Assembly: GCA_903826405.1 (NCBI GenBank)
Contig: CAIKEH010000042.1
Location: 124,001-188,000 of the forward strand
Length of the DNA stretch: 64,000 nt
Direction of reading: 5' to 3'
DNA from: an uncultured bacterium
GTDB lineage: Bacteria; Bacteroidota; Bacteroidia; Chitinophagales; Chitinophagaceae
Shown piece by piece: positions 46,783 through 55,959 of the stretch; the first letter of the stretch is position 1; each line of letters starts with the position of its first letter. The translations under genes were made by a program, and so were the position numbers. The notes below the pieces were generated by a model. The model ran no database searches, was not told where the DNA came from, and saw only the letters and a program-made list of their open reading frames with translations.

Positions 46783-48870
46783 TCAATTCACCCCTGAGCC
46801 TGGATCGATCAGCGATTCCGGACTAACGAAATGAAGTTTGCCAGCTGAGTCTTCGGCCAGGAGAATCATGCCATTACTTTCTATACCCCTCATTTTACGG
46901 GGGGCCAAATTGGCGACTACGACCACCTGTTTTCCTGTGATCTCATCGGGTTTGAAATGCATGGCGATTCCGGATACGATGGTTCGCTCTTCACTGCCCA
47001 TGTTCACCAGTAATTTCAGCAGTTTGTCAGCTTTTTCCACCTTCTCCGCACTTATGATAGTGCCTACACGAAGGTCGATCTTCGCGAAGTCATCAAACTG
47101 AATCTCAGGCTTATATTCCGGGACGTAGGCCTTGGCAGGCACCAAGACAGGAGAAGCTGTGGGTGTCGATGCGGTAGCGGAACGATTTTTCAATTTCTCC
47201 ACTTGCTGTTGTACTTCCGTGTCCTCGATCTTCCGGAAAAGCAGTTGTGGCTCGCGAAGTGTATAGCCAGGGGAGAGCAGTTTTTCCTTGCCCGCGTTTT
47301 CCCAATCGAGCATCTTTTCCACCACTTTCATCATGCTGATCATTTTCCGGGAAGTATTGGGGAGGAAGGGATTGGACATGATGGCCAGATTGGCGCAGAG
47401 TTGCAGGCAAACGTGCAGACAATTGTCGATCAGTTTCTGGTTCTCTGGTTTTTCAGCCAACGTTCGGGTCACTATCCAGGGTTCCTTTTCCTGCATGTAT
47501 CTGTTGCCTTTGCGAGCCAGGTCCATGACCTCGAAGAGGGCATCCCGGAATCGGTATTGCTCGATGCTGTCTTCGATCTTTTTACGGGTTGAGTCGAATT
47601 CCTGCAACATTGTACGGTCAGATTCATCCAGCACATCCGAATGGAGTTGAGGTACTTTGCCGCCGCATAGTTTGTGCATGAGCACGAAAGTGCGGTTTAC
47701 GAAATTCCCGAAAATGGATACCAACTCACTGTTGTTTCTATCCTGAAAGTCTTTCCACGTGAAGTCATTATCCTTGGTCTCCGGGGCGTTGGCGCAGAGT
47801 ACATATCTGAGCACATCTTCACATCCGGCGAAATCCTGGACATATTCGTGTACCCATACTGCCCAGTTCCTGGAGGTGGATACTTTTTCACCTTCAATAT
47901 TCAAGAATTCATTGGCAGGCACATTGTCAGGGAGTACGAAACCGCCATGCGCTTTCAGTATGGCAGGGAAGATGATGCAATGAAAAACGATATTATCCTT
48001 GCCTATGAAATGGACGAGTTTTGTGTCTTCACTGCACCAGTATTTTGCCCAGTCGGGAGTCAATTCTTTGGTTGCGCTGATGTATCCGATCGGTGCTTCG
48101 AACCAAACATATAAAACCTTGCCTTCGGTTCCTTCCAGGGGAACTTTGACTCCCCAGTTGGAATCACGCGTCATGGCACGGGGCATGAGGCCGTTGTCCA
48201 GCCAACTTTTGCATTGTCCGTAAACGTTGTTCTTCCATTCCTTGTGATCCTCAAGTATCCACTTCTTCAGGAATTCTTCATAATTCTGTAGGGGGAAGTA
48301 CCAATGTCTGGTCTTTCGTTTTACGGGTACTGCATCACTCAATGTGGAACGAGGGTCGATCAGTTGTTCTGGCGAAAGGGCACTACCGCATTTTTCGCAT
48401 TGATCACCATAGGCTGCTGGGTTGGAACAAACGGGACAGGTGCCGGTAATGTAGCGGTCGGCCAGGAAAACCCCTGCTTTCTCATCAAAATATTGTTCGG
48501 TTTCCTTTTCTTCGAAAATCCCCTGATCATACAGTTTTCGGAACATCTCCGAAGAGGTGAGGTGATGCACGGGGCTCGATGTTCGGGCGAAAATGTCAAA
48601 GGAAATGCCCATCTGTGCAAAGCTGTCCCTGATCTGAGCATGATATTTGTCTACCACTTGCTGCGGCGTGACACCTTCCTTCATGGCCCGGATGGTTATG
48701 GGTACGCCATGCTCATCACTTCCACAGATGAAAAGTATGTCCCTTTTACGTGCACGTTGGTAGCGGACATATATGTCAGCGGGCAGATAACATCCGGCCA
48801 AGTGTCCGATATGAACGGGCCCGTTGGCATAAGGCAGGGCGGCGGTGACCAGTAACCTCTTGAAATCCAT
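46783..48870 (-). CDS. metG: Methionyl-tRNA synthetase
   Basis: 695 residues from ATG 48870, where the usual N-terminus MDFKRLLVTAALPYANGPVHIGHL begins (HIGH motif included). The class I core holds a zinc-binding knuckle CPVCSNPAAYGDQCEKCG, the WFEAPIGYISATK segment and the KMSKS-type loop, here KVSTS in GEKVSTSRNWAVW, which is a common Bacteroidota variant. A helical anticodon domain follows, and residues about 585-695 form an EMAP-type tRNA-binding domain (FAKIDLRVGTIISAEKV, IVSGIAMHF, NLAPRKMRGIESNGMIL). The enzyme charges tRNA with methionine. The open frame upstream to 48975 would include the promoter at 48926-48957. Confidence 0.96.
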   Translation of the reverse strand: MDFKRLLVTAALPYANGPVHIGHLAGCYLPADIYVRYQRARKRDILFICGSDEHGVPITIRAMKEGVTPQQVVDKYHAQIRDSFAQMGISFDIFARTSSPVHHLTSSEMFRKLYDQGIFEEKETEQYFDEKAGVFLADRYITGTCPVCSNPAAYGDQCEKCGSALSPEQLIDPRSTLSDAVPVKRKTRHWYFPLQNYEEFLKKWILEDHKEWKNNVYGQCKSWLDNGLMPRAMTRDSNWGVKVPLEGTEGKVLYVWFEAPIGYISATKELTPDWAKYWCSEDTKLVHFIGKDNIVFHCIIFPAILKAHGGFVLPDNVPANEFLNIEGEKVSTSRNWAVWVHEYVQDFAGCEDVLRYVLCANAPETKDNDFTWKDFQDRNNSELVSIFGNFVNRTFVLMHKLCGGKVPQLHSDVLDESDRTMLQEFDSTRKKIEDSIEQYRFRDALFEVMDLARKGNRYMQEKEPWIVTRTLAEKPENQKLIDNCLHVCLQLCANLAIMSNPFLPNTSRKMISMMKVVEKMLDWENAGKEKLLSPGYTLREPQLLFRKIEDTEVQQQVEKLKNRSATASTPTASPVLVPAKAYVPEYKPEIQFDDFAKIDLRVGTIISAEKVEKADKLLKLLVNMGSEERTIVSGIAMHFKPDEITGKQVVVVANLAPRKMRGIESNGMILLAEDSAGKLHFVSPESLIDPGSGVN

Positions 48871-48925
48871 GTGAGCATCCCGTTTTTGATAGTTGTGCCT
48901 GTGTAGGACAGAAACTGTGGGTGTG

Positions 48926-48957
48926 CAAAAATACCGCAATCCATGGCCATTCCCAAA
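48926..48957 (-). promoter_or_regulatory. metG promoter
   Basis: On the minus strand TTTG (48954-48957), a 20-base spacer and TATTTTTG (48926-48933) match both consensus boxes perfectly. Transcription from about 48920 gives a 50-base leader before the metG ATG. This is the best promoter match in the window. Most of the 285-base gap to the LD-carboxypeptidase gene holds nothing else that I recognise. Confidence 0.7.
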
Positions 48958-49155
48958 ACCGAGGGATGTCCGCATGCATCTCTTGCAGAAATAGATGGTT
49001 TCGACTTCGGGCGCAGTTGGAGTGAGTGATTTTAATTGCTATGGGGTATGGCGCCATTCTTACTTCAACATGATCATTTTATCTTTCCGTCCACGATACA
49101 ATAAACCATTCGGACGCAAACTGATCATTGCCCGATAACATTTACCTTTCCCATC

Positions 49156-50184
49156 ATGAAACGAAAGCAATTCCTGGGTTCGGTCTTCAGCGGAAGTATT
49201 TCCCAGGGTTTTTTGCCCGGGACCTGGATCGATGAGGAAAATGAGGTGACTCACACGATCCCCGCCTATCTGAGACCGGGTGATATCGTAGCCATTACAA
49301 GCCCCGCAGGATTCATCACGGCCGAAGGGATACGGCCCGCAGTCAGGCTGCTGGAAAGCTGGGGATTCCGGATCAGGGTGGGTGAAACGATCGGTCGCCG
49401 TGACCTCAGTTTCGGTGGTACGGATGAAGAGCGCAGGAAGGATATGCAGGCCATGCTGGATGATCCATCGGTGAGGGCCATACTCTGTGCACGTGGTGGA
49501 TATGGCATCACCCGAATCATCGATCAACTTGATCTCAGCCGGTTGAAAGAAAAGCCGAAATGGATCATAGGATTCAGTGACATCACCGCCCTTCATCTTC
49601 AACTTAGCCGAAGTCATCGGATCGCTTCCCTGCATTCCAAAATGTGCAACAGTTTCCCCGATGATTGGGCTGCTGCTGATCCGGTGGTTCAGGGATCCAT
49701 ACTTTCCATTCAAAAAGCGCTTACAGGAGAACAAATGCGCTATTCGGCTCCACCGGATGATCATGATCGTTATGGTACGGCCACTGGAATACTGGTCGGG
49801 GGCAATCTATCCATGATCTTGAATGTGATGAGCACCCGATCCGAGATCCGGACAGATGGTTGCATCCTATTTCTGGAAGAGGTGGGTGAATACCTGTATA
49901 GCTTGGACAGAATGTTTGTGCAACTGAAACGAGCCGGCAAACTCGATCGTTTGGCTGGGCTGATCATCGGAGGTTTCAACAAGATCAGACCTGATGACCC
50001 GGGCGAGGAATTCGGCCGGACATTTTACGACATCGTGCATGAGAAGATAAGTGGCTATTCATATCCGGTCTGTTTCAATTTTCCTGTGGGTCATCAAAAA
50101 AATAATTTTGCGCTGAAATGCGGCGTTAGGCACCGACTGACCGTCAATGCTGAGGGTGTGCAACTTGTCGAGGTCCGCAAGTGA
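49156..50184 (+). CDS. Murein LD-carboxypeptidase (peptidase S66), copy 1
   Basis: 342 residues. The S66 fold is shown by RPGDIVAITSPAGFI near the start, VRAILCARGGYGITRIIDQLD, and IIGFSDITALHLQLS with the nucleophilic Ser (about residue 142). The other triad members fit: Glu in LFLEEVGEYLYSLDRM and His in FPVGHQKNNFALKCG. Such enzymes remove the terminal D-Ala from L,D-linked tetrapeptides during peptidoglycan recycling. The N-terminus (MKRKQFLGSVFSGSIS) resembles a twin-arginine-like or poorly formed signal, so export is uncertain; homologues that recycle act in the cytoplasm. A paralogue follows 72 bases later. Confidence 0.9.
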   Translation: MKRKQFLGSVFSGSISQGFLPGTWIDEENEVTHTIPAYLRPGDIVAITSPAGFITAEGIRPAVRLLESWGFRIRVGETIGRRDLSFGGTDEERRKDMQAMLDDPSVRAILCARGGYGITRIIDQLDLSRLKEKPKWIIGFSDITALHLQLSRSHRIASLHSKMCNSFPDDWAAADPVVQGSILSIQKALTGEQMRYSAPPDDHDRYGTATGILVGGNLSMILNVMSTRSEIRTDGCILFLEEVGEYLYSLDRMFVQLKRAGKLDRLAGLIIGGFNKIRPDDPGEEFGRTFYDIVHEKISGYSYPVCFNFPVGHQKNNFALKCGVRHRLTVNAEGVQLVEVRK

Positions 50185-50256
50185 TCTCAAATTAGAATAA
50201 CTGGACCTGCTCATACCGATTACCAGCGTACCTTGTATCGTCCTAATATCTGAAGT

Positions 50257-51180
50257 ATGAATCACAAGACCGTTCATTTTCCGAGCCCGCTTAAGAAAGG
50301 GGATAGTGTCGGGATCGTCTGTCCAGCGGGGCATATGCCCTTGGAGAAGATCAGTGAATGCATCCGTGTGATCACGATGGACTGGGGTTATGACGTGAGA
50401 GTGGGTTCTACTGTGGGAACTCAGTTCAATTATTTCTCTGGCACGGATGAGGAAAGACTTAACGACCTTCAGTCCATGCTGGACGACCCTAAGATCAGGG
50501 CTGTGCTTTTCGGCCGGGGGGGGTATGGAGTAGGCAGGATCATCGACAGGCTCGACTTCACTGCCTTCCGAAAAAATCCTAAATGGCTGATCGGTTTCAG
50601 TGACATAACGGTCATCCATTCCTTCGTGCTTTCCCAGTTTGGCATTGCCACTTTGCATGCGCCTATGGCCAACGCATTCAACAATGAGGGGTATAAATCC
50701 GAGTATGTTACTTCGCTCCGCGATGCGCTGAAAGGGAAGAAGGCGAAATATGCCAGTGCCCCACATGCCTACGACCGCAGAGGAGATGCAAAGGGCAAAC
50801 TGGTAGGTGGAAATCTATCCCTTCTGGCACATGGTTGCGGAACCACTTCAGATATCTTTACAAGAGGATGTATCCTTTTTTTGGAAGATGTGGGTGAATA
50901 CTTGTACAATATCGATCGTATGATGTACCAATTGAAGAGGAGTGGTAAGTTGGATGAACTGGCAGGACTCGTGGTGGGGGGATTCACGGATATGAAGGAT
51001 ACGGAAACTCCTTTTGGCCAGGATGTATGGTCGATCATTCGGGATATAACATCCCATCAGGGTTATCCCATCTGCTTTGATTTTCCGGTAAGCCATGGGA
51101 GAAAAAATTTTGCCCTTAAAGTAGGGGGCACTTATTCACTCCATGTTCGCAGTACAGGATCCATGCTACGGGAGTTATGA
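50257..51180 (+). CDS. Murein LD-carboxypeptidase (peptidase S66), copy 2
   Basis: 307 residues, strongly similar to the preceding gene: LKKGDSVGIVCPAGHM, VRVGSTVGTQFNYFSGTDEERLNDLQSMLDDP, FGRGGYGVGRIIDRLD and LIGFSDITVIHSFVL with the nucleophile. Glu in LFLEDVGEYLYNIDRM and His in FPVSHGRKNFALKVG complete the triad. It lacks the 30-residue N-terminal extension of copy 1, so it is probably cytoplasmic. The tandem pair looks like a local duplication, with the two copies possibly serving different compartments or peptides. Confidence 0.9.
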   Translation: MNHKTVHFPSPLKKGDSVGIVCPAGHMPLEKISECIRVITMDWGYDVRVGSTVGTQFNYFSGTDEERLNDLQSMLDDPKIRAVLFGRGGYGVGRIIDRLDFTAFRKNPKWLIGFSDITVIHSFVLSQFGIATLHAPMANAFNNEGYKSEYVTSLRDALKGKKAKYASAPHAYDRRGDAKGKLVGGNLSLLAHGCGTTSDIFTRGCILFLEDVGEYLYNIDRMMYQLKRSGKLDELAGLVVGGFTDMKDTETPFGQDVWSIIRDITSHQGYPICFDFPVSHGRKNFALKVGGTYSLHVRSTGSMLREL

Positions 51181-51205
51181 AATCAGGCAGCGCGCTTTCA
51201 TTGGG

Positions 51206-51517
51206 TTAACTTAACCGACTTTTGCCTGCGATCGAGCCGTTCATTACAGTTTCACAAGCCTGGTCGTTGTCAATCTGTTGAGGTGTAATCGTTGGACTGA
51301 TCGGTGTAACGTTCGTTAAATCCTCTGATTCCAGCTCAAAGATGTCCTCCACGATTTTCCCGAAGAGTTTTGCGAGTTTGAGGGCGAGCGTAGTTGAGGG
51401 CATGTATTTCTGGGTTTATATGGCATTAAGGGTTTGACGTGAAACACCGATTTTCTCCGCCAATTGCTGCTGGGTGAGATCATTAATGGCTCGCTGTACC
51501 TTAATGGAATTCTTCAT
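51206..51517 (-). pseudogene. XRE-type helix-turn-helix regulator, interrupted by an in-frame TAA
   Basis: From ATG 51517 the frame reads MKNSIKVQRAINDLTQQQLA and then a complete helix-turn-helix, EKIGVSRQTLNAI, but codon 34 is TAA (51416-51418). Where relatives have Glu (NAIETGKY), this gene has the stop. The frame continues without shift as TQKYMPSTTLALKLAKLFGK and runs to 51206. The coding signal on both sides is intact, so a single base change (for example GAA to TAA) explains it. The C-terminal part, about 35 residues after the usual end (FELE), may also be read past a lost stop. It begins ten bases after the membrane gene. Confidence 0.85.
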
Positions 51518-51527
51518 GGTATAAGGA

Positions 51528-51986
51528 TTATGAGGCAGTAGCTTGACGTTCCCGAGCCAGGACGATATGGAACCGAATCAGAAAGATCAAAAGTATGGTG
51601 CGCATATTGTAGATCATCACGTGCAGATAGCTGAATCCATGTATCATCCAGGTAGCGATGAGCAGCAGGGAATAGTTTACGATAACCGCCCATTGCAGGG
51701 ATTCCAGCCTGATCCGACTGATGTACTCATCCTCATTGGTTTTCCGGGCAAATACCATGAATATCCTACCCGGGATCAGGCCTGTCAGGGCAAATTCATC
51801 GGAAAGATTGATCTGGGAGTCGAATACCAAAAAATCATTTGAATTTTTGTTGGCGTAAACAGGAATGGTCAGGAAATCCGCTTGGAATCCGAAGAACTGG
51901 ATCATGATGCCAAGAGCAAGCGGGGGTAGAAAAATGGCCAGACCGATCCATTTGTATTATACAGGCAATAACCATGTAGATCTCAT
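51528..51986 (-). pseudogene. Membrane protein of an XRE-linked module, interrupted by an in-frame TAA
   Basis: The frame starts at ATG 51986 (MRSTWLLPV) and meets TAA at codon 10 (51957-51959); it then continues without shift as YKWIGLAIFLPPLALGIM, which is a first membrane helix, and ends at 51528. Later helices are WAVIVNYSLLLIATWMIHGF and VMIYNMRTILLIFLIRF. Proteins of this shape, with KTNEDEYISRIRLESLQWAV before the second helix pair, are commonly found next to small XRE regulators in Bacteroidota; function unknown. A start at ATG 51905 would lose the first helix. The stop again replaces a probable Gln or Lys codon by one base change. Confidence 0.8.
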
Positions 51987-52067
51987 TTTGTAAAATTTAT
52001 TTGTTCAAATTCAAACTAAACTCTACAAAAAGGGAACTTGCTTATACAAAAAAATTATAAAGTAGGA

Positions 52068-52889
52068 CTAATTTTTGAGCAGGGAGTCGATCATCTTTTG
52101 GACCTGCGGGAATTGAAACAAATCATTATGGCCTCCACCGGTTATGGTGATGAATTCGTCTGTTTTTTTAAGATAGGGGATGAGTCTTTTGGAGTTACGG
52201 TAAGGGATGGTCCAATCGGAACTGCCATGGAAAATGGTTACCGGTGCAGAGATACGCTGCAGGTAATCAAAGGTCGGGATCTTGATACGGGACATCATTT
52301 CCGTGGGATAGATGGGCAGGTAGGAGCCCATGATGGAGCCGATGCTATAATAGGGTGTCTCGAGGATCACCCTTCGGCAGGATCGGTTCGAGGCGAGTTG
52401 AGCGGCAATACCGGTACCCAATGATTTCCCATATATTATTATGCTGTCTTCGGAATATTTTGACCTGGCCAACTTGTACAATTGACTTGCGAAAGCGTAT
52501 AGATTTTCTTCGCTTCTTTCTCCGGTGCTTTTCCCATATCCGGGATAGTCCACCATCCACAATTCATAACCAGCGGAGGTGAAAGGGTCCGAGTAACGTG
52601 CATACCAGGAGATGTTCTTCCTGTTGCCATGAAAGTAGAGGACCACTCCTCTTTTCGCAGAATCCGGGTTGGTACGAAGGAATTGTACGATGTTCAGGTT
52701 GGTGCTGTTGTTGAAAGGAATATTCAACTCTCTATATGGCTGTGAGAACGCGTAGTCATGTTTTCTGGAAAGAGAGATGTTTCGAAAAAGAAAGGACTCC
52801 TGCAAACTGTACAATAAGATGCCGATGATCCCGTAAGTCAATGCTATTCCCTTGATCCATCTTTTGAGCCTTTTCCGTTCCATGCTCAA
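52068..52889 (-). CDS. Membrane-anchored alpha/beta hydrolase, copy A
   Basis: 273 residues: one N-terminal membrane segment (WIKGIALTYGIIGILLYSL) followed by an alpha/beta hydrolase domain. The oxyanion segment is VVLYFHGNRKNISW, the nucleophile elbow IIIYGKSLGTGIAAQLA (GxSxG), the acid is in FHGSSDWTIPYRNS and the His in ITGGGHNDLFQFP. It resembles the BEM46/ABHD13-type serine hydrolases, whose substrates are mostly unknown. The next gene upstream is a close relative, 16 bases away. M3 (52883) is an alternative start. Confidence 0.85.
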   Translation of the reverse strand: MSMERKRLKRWIKGIALTYGIIGILLYSLQESFLFRNISLSRKHDYAFSQPYRELNIPFNNSTNLNIVQFLRTNPDSAKRGVVLYFHGNRKNISWYARYSDPFTSAGYELWMVDYPGYGKSTGERSEENLYAFASQLYKLARSKYSEDSIIIYGKSLGTGIAAQLASNRSCRRVILETPYYSIGSIMGSYLPIYPTEMMSRIKIPTFDYLQRISAPVTIFHGSSDWTIPYRNSKRLIPYLKKTDEFITITGGGHNDLFQFPQVQKMIDSLLKN

Positions 52890-52905
52890 AGGTAATTCCA
52901 GGATC

Positions 52906-53718
52906 TCATTGCTTGAGGATGTCCCTGATGAAATTATGATATTCTGGGAAGGCTGGGAGGTTGTTGTGTCCTCCGTTCCATATCCTTATGAGTGTGATGC
53001 GAGCTGGATTGAGCTCCTGAAGTTTCTCGCTATGGCGGATGGGGATCAGCCAATCGCGGGTTCCGTGTAATATGTATATGGGGCATTGTACGAGTGGTAT
53101 CCATTTGTCGGATCGGAGATGGTATCGCAGTACCCATTTTATGGGTAGGAAGGGGAGGAAACGTTCCACCACAGTGGAGAAGCTGAAAAAGGGGGAGTCC
53201 AGAATAAGGAAGCGGGGATGGTTTTCTGATGCTAATTTTGTGGCGAACCCGCTGCCAAGGCTCCTGCCGTAAATGATGAGCGCGTTTTCTCCGTATTGAA
53301 CTTTCAGCTCGTCATACACGACTTGCATATCTCCCAGCATGGCTTTTTCACTTCGTTTGCCTGTGCTTTTGCCGAAGCCGCGATAATCCACCAGTACGAC
53401 ATCATAATCATATCGGTAGAAATCGGCGGCATATTTAGCCCATCCTTTGATGCTCCGCGAGTTGCCATGAAAATAAAGGATTAGGCCGAGTGGGTTCTCC
53501 CTGTGGAAGTGCAGGCCATTGATACGTACACCGGGAGCTACATCAAAGAAGAGTTCCCGGAAGGGAGCTTTATATTTGAATCTGAAATCATCCGGTAGCT
53601 TTTCGGGTTTGAAGATGAATCTTTCCTGTATGAGGTAAAGGAGTGCCATCAGCGCCAGGTAACCTGATGCGAGCCACCACCATTCAAGGCCGATCCAAAG
53701 AAGGGTCAACTCCGACAA
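52906..53718 (-). CDS. Membrane-anchored alpha/beta hydrolase, copy B
   Basis: 270 residues with the same plan as the neighbour: a membrane anchor (WWWLASGYLALMALLYLI), LILYFHGNSRSIKGW, the elbow LIIYGRSLGSGFATKLA, the acid in LHGTRDWLIPIRHS and the His in WNGGHNNLPAFP. The shared pieces (YFHGN, DYxGFGKSTGxRSE, GSGxAxxLAS, SDWxIP-like) show duplication. It lies 53 bases after kup and 16 bases before copy A; all may form one transcript. Confidence 0.85.
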   Translation of the reverse strand: MSELTLLWIGLEWWWLASGYLALMALLYLIQERFIFKPEKLPDDFRFKYKAPFRELFFDVAPGVRINGLHFHRENPLGLILYFHGNSRSIKGWAKYAADFYRYDYDVVLVDYRGFGKSTGKRSEKAMLGDMQVVYDELKVQYGENALIIYGRSLGSGFATKLASENHPRFLILDSPFFSFSTVVERFLPFLPIKWVLRYHLRSDKWIPLVQCPIYILHGTRDWLIPIRHSEKLQELNPARITLIRIWNGGHNNLPAFPEYHNFIRDILKQ

Positions 53719-53770
53719 TACAATTGGGTCTTATCCGAATATAGTTGATTCCGAACTATAAGGCTGATGT

Positions 53771-55783
53771 CTATTCTTCAGTGTTGATGCGCCTGAGTTT
53801 GATGTCGGCAAGGGGGGAGACGATCAGTGGGAATTTTTCCACTTTTACGTTGCTGGGATCGAGACCGAATCCTTTTTCTTCGGAAACGCTGATTTCCTTC
53901 AACATGAAATAGATCTTCATGACCAGTCTTTCCAGGAAGGGAAGTTCATTGTCCTGACTCAGGAATTTTTCCATCACGATGAATTCATTGTCTCCAACGA
54001 TGTTATTACGCTGCAGGGAATCGTAACGGCTGAAATAGTTCACTTCCTTATTCGCCACCATGTTCTCCACTACTTTTCTGAACATGATATTGATTCGGGG
54101 TTCAATCCGGAATCCGAGTCTGAATTCCACTCTGATGACCTCATTCGGAACGATGGTCTGAACCTCGTACTCGCTTGTATAAGGATCATCCAGTGTATCC
54201 ACATGAATGAACCAGTAGATATCTGCCCGCTTGGGTTTCTTGTTGAGTATGCTGTAGATGATCTTATGCTCGATTTCCTTGGGGTTGTTCGCACTGGTGA
54301 GGTAGATCAGGTGCGTGGCGTATTTGTTGATGGAGACGTCGTTGCTGAGATCCTGTAACATGGGAAGATATTGGTCGAGTCGGACGAACTCAACATATCT
54401 GTTCTTGATCTTTCTGGACTTGAACCACACGTACATGATCAGGAGGAGGAGGCCTCCAACGATCAGTGTGACGAAACCACCATGGGGGAATTTATCCAGA
54501 TTTGCGGCAAGGAATGATATTTCGATCGTCAGGTATACGGCCAAATACAAATAGATCAGTGCTGCGTTTACCCGATGCAGGACAAGGTAGTTTGCGAAAA
54601 GGATGGAGGTTGCCAGCATACAAAGGGTGATTGCCAGTCCATAAGCGGCTTCCATGTTTCCGGAATTGCGGAAATATATGACAATGCCGCAGCATCCTAC
54701 GAACAGCAGTGCATTGATCGAGGGTATGAAAAGTTGCCCTCTTTCTTCAGTAGGGTATACGATTTTGAACTTGGGCCATAGATTTAGCCGCATGGCTTCG
54801 CTGATCAGGGTGAATGAGCCGCTGATCAATGCCTGACTGGCTATGATGGCAGCAGCCGTGGCAATGATGATGCCAGGAAGTTTGAACCACTCGGGCATCA
54901 CAGCAATGAATGGATTCCTGATCTCCATTGCAGCTGGGAACTGTGCAAGGAATTTTGCATTCTTCAGGAGTTCGCTGTTGGCGAATACTTTTCCCTGCTG
55001 GTTGAGCAGATAGGCACCTTGACCGAGATAATTCAGTATGAGGCAGATCTTGACGAAGATCCAGGATGCTCTGATATTATGTTTGCCACAATGACCCAGA
55101 TCGGAATAGAGAGCCTCAGCGCCGGTCGTGCAGAGGAAGACGGCCCCCAGGATCCAGAAACCCTTAGGATAGTTCGTCAACAGATTGATGGCATAGTGTG
55201 GGCTGAATGCCTTCAATATCGACCAGTCGTCTTGGATGTGGAGGATTCCAAGGAATGCCAACATGGCGAACCAGATGGCCATGATCGGGCCGAACAGTTT
55301 ACCTATGGATGCACTTCCGAACTGTTGCAGGAAGAAGAGGATCACCAAGATGCCGAGGACGATGTATACGATCTGGATCTCTTCGATCCCGGCAAAGCGG
55401 GGGATCTGTTTCAGACCTTCGATCGCAGAAGTTACCGAAATGGGTGGGGTGATCATTCCATCAGCCAAAAGTGCCGCACCACCGATCATGGCAGGAGCTA
55501 CCAGCCACTTTCTTCTTCGACGCACAAGCGTATACAGGGAAAATATACCGCCTTCACCTCTATTGTCTGCTTGCAGCGTCAGGATCACGTATTTGACCGT
55601 GGTCTGCAGGGTGAGTGTCCAGATGATACAGGATAGCCCCCCCAGGATCAATTCCTGGCTGATTGGTTTGCCATTGATGATCGCACTGAATACATAGAGA
55701 GGAGAGGTTCCGATATCTCCGTAAATGATGCCCAAGGCTGCAATCAGCCCTGCTGCCGTCATCCGGTTTAAATGCTTGCTCAC
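53771..55783 (-). CDS. kup: KUP/HAK potassium transporter
   Basis: 670 residues, the typical size. The N-terminal part has about twelve membrane helices with the KUP signature ALGIIYGDIGTSPLYVFSA and the TGAEALYSDLGHCGKHNIRASW stretch. A cytoplasmic C-terminal domain of about 200 residues follows, with HVDTLDDPYTSEYEV and RIEPRINIMFRKVVENMVANKEVNYFSRYDS. The protein takes up potassium by proton symport, mainly at low external potassium or low pH. A -7 box lies 43 bases upstream of the ATG. The two hydrolase genes come after it on the same strand. Confidence 0.95.
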   Translation of the reverse strand: MSKHLNRMTAAGLIAALGIIYGDIGTSPLYVFSAIINGKPISQELILGGLSCIIWTLTLQTTVKYVILTLQADNRGEGGIFSLYTLVRRRRKWLVAPAMIGGAALLADGMITPPISVTSAIEGLKQIPRFAGIEEIQIVYIVLGILVILFFLQQFGSASIGKLFGPIMAIWFAMLAFLGILHIQDDWSILKAFSPHYAINLLTNYPKGFWILGAVFLCTTGAEALYSDLGHCGKHNIRASWIFVKICLILNYLGQGAYLLNQQGKVFANSELLKNAKFLAQFPAAMEIRNPFIAVMPEWFKLPGIIIATAAAIIASQALISGSFTLISEAMRLNLWPKFKIVYPTEERGQLFIPSINALLFVGCCGIVIYFRNSGNMEAAYGLAITLCMLATSILFANYLVLHRVNAALIYLYLAVYLTIEISFLAANLDKFPHGGFVTLIVGGLLLLIMYVWFKSRKIKNRYVEFVRLDQYLPMLQDLSNDVSINKYATHLIYLTSANNPKEIEHKIIYSILNKKPKRADIYWFIHVDTLDDPYTSEYEVQTIVPNEVIRVEFRLGFRIEPRINIMFRKVVENMVANKEVNYFSRYDSLQRNNIVGDNEFIVMEKFLSQDNELPFLERLVMKIYFMLKEISVSEEKGFGLDPSNVKVEKFPLIVSPLADIKLRRINTEE

Positions 55784-55825
55784 GTAGTGAAGAGGTTAAA
55801 TGGTACGCATTGAAAATGCCGTGAG

Positions 55826-55833
55826 CAAAGGTA
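55826..55833 (-). promoter_or_regulatory. -7 box upstream of kup
   Basis: On the minus strand TACCTTTG matches TAnnTTTG exactly, about 43 bases before the kup ATG. A TTTG lies 15 bases further upstream, a shorter spacing than usual, so the -33 box is doubtful. Confidence 0.4.
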
Positions 55834-55959
55834 TAGGTAAAAAAATTGCAAATTCTCTGAAAATAAGTGCAAAATCGACAGCTTGACTGAAATTTGCAGG
55901 AGTGATTCACCGGAATTTCCCGGGACTTCTATCTGGAACACAACTCGTACATTTAGATC

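Noticed and set aside
49060-50766. Two long minus-strand reading frames (49060-49764 and 50059-50766)
   Set aside because: They lie opposite the two LD-carboxypeptidases and have no family features. The similarity of the two reflects the paralogous genes on the plus strand.
51204-51216. Palindrome GGTTAA-C-TTAACC
   Set aside because: It falls at the end of the broken XRE gene and is short; no function supported.
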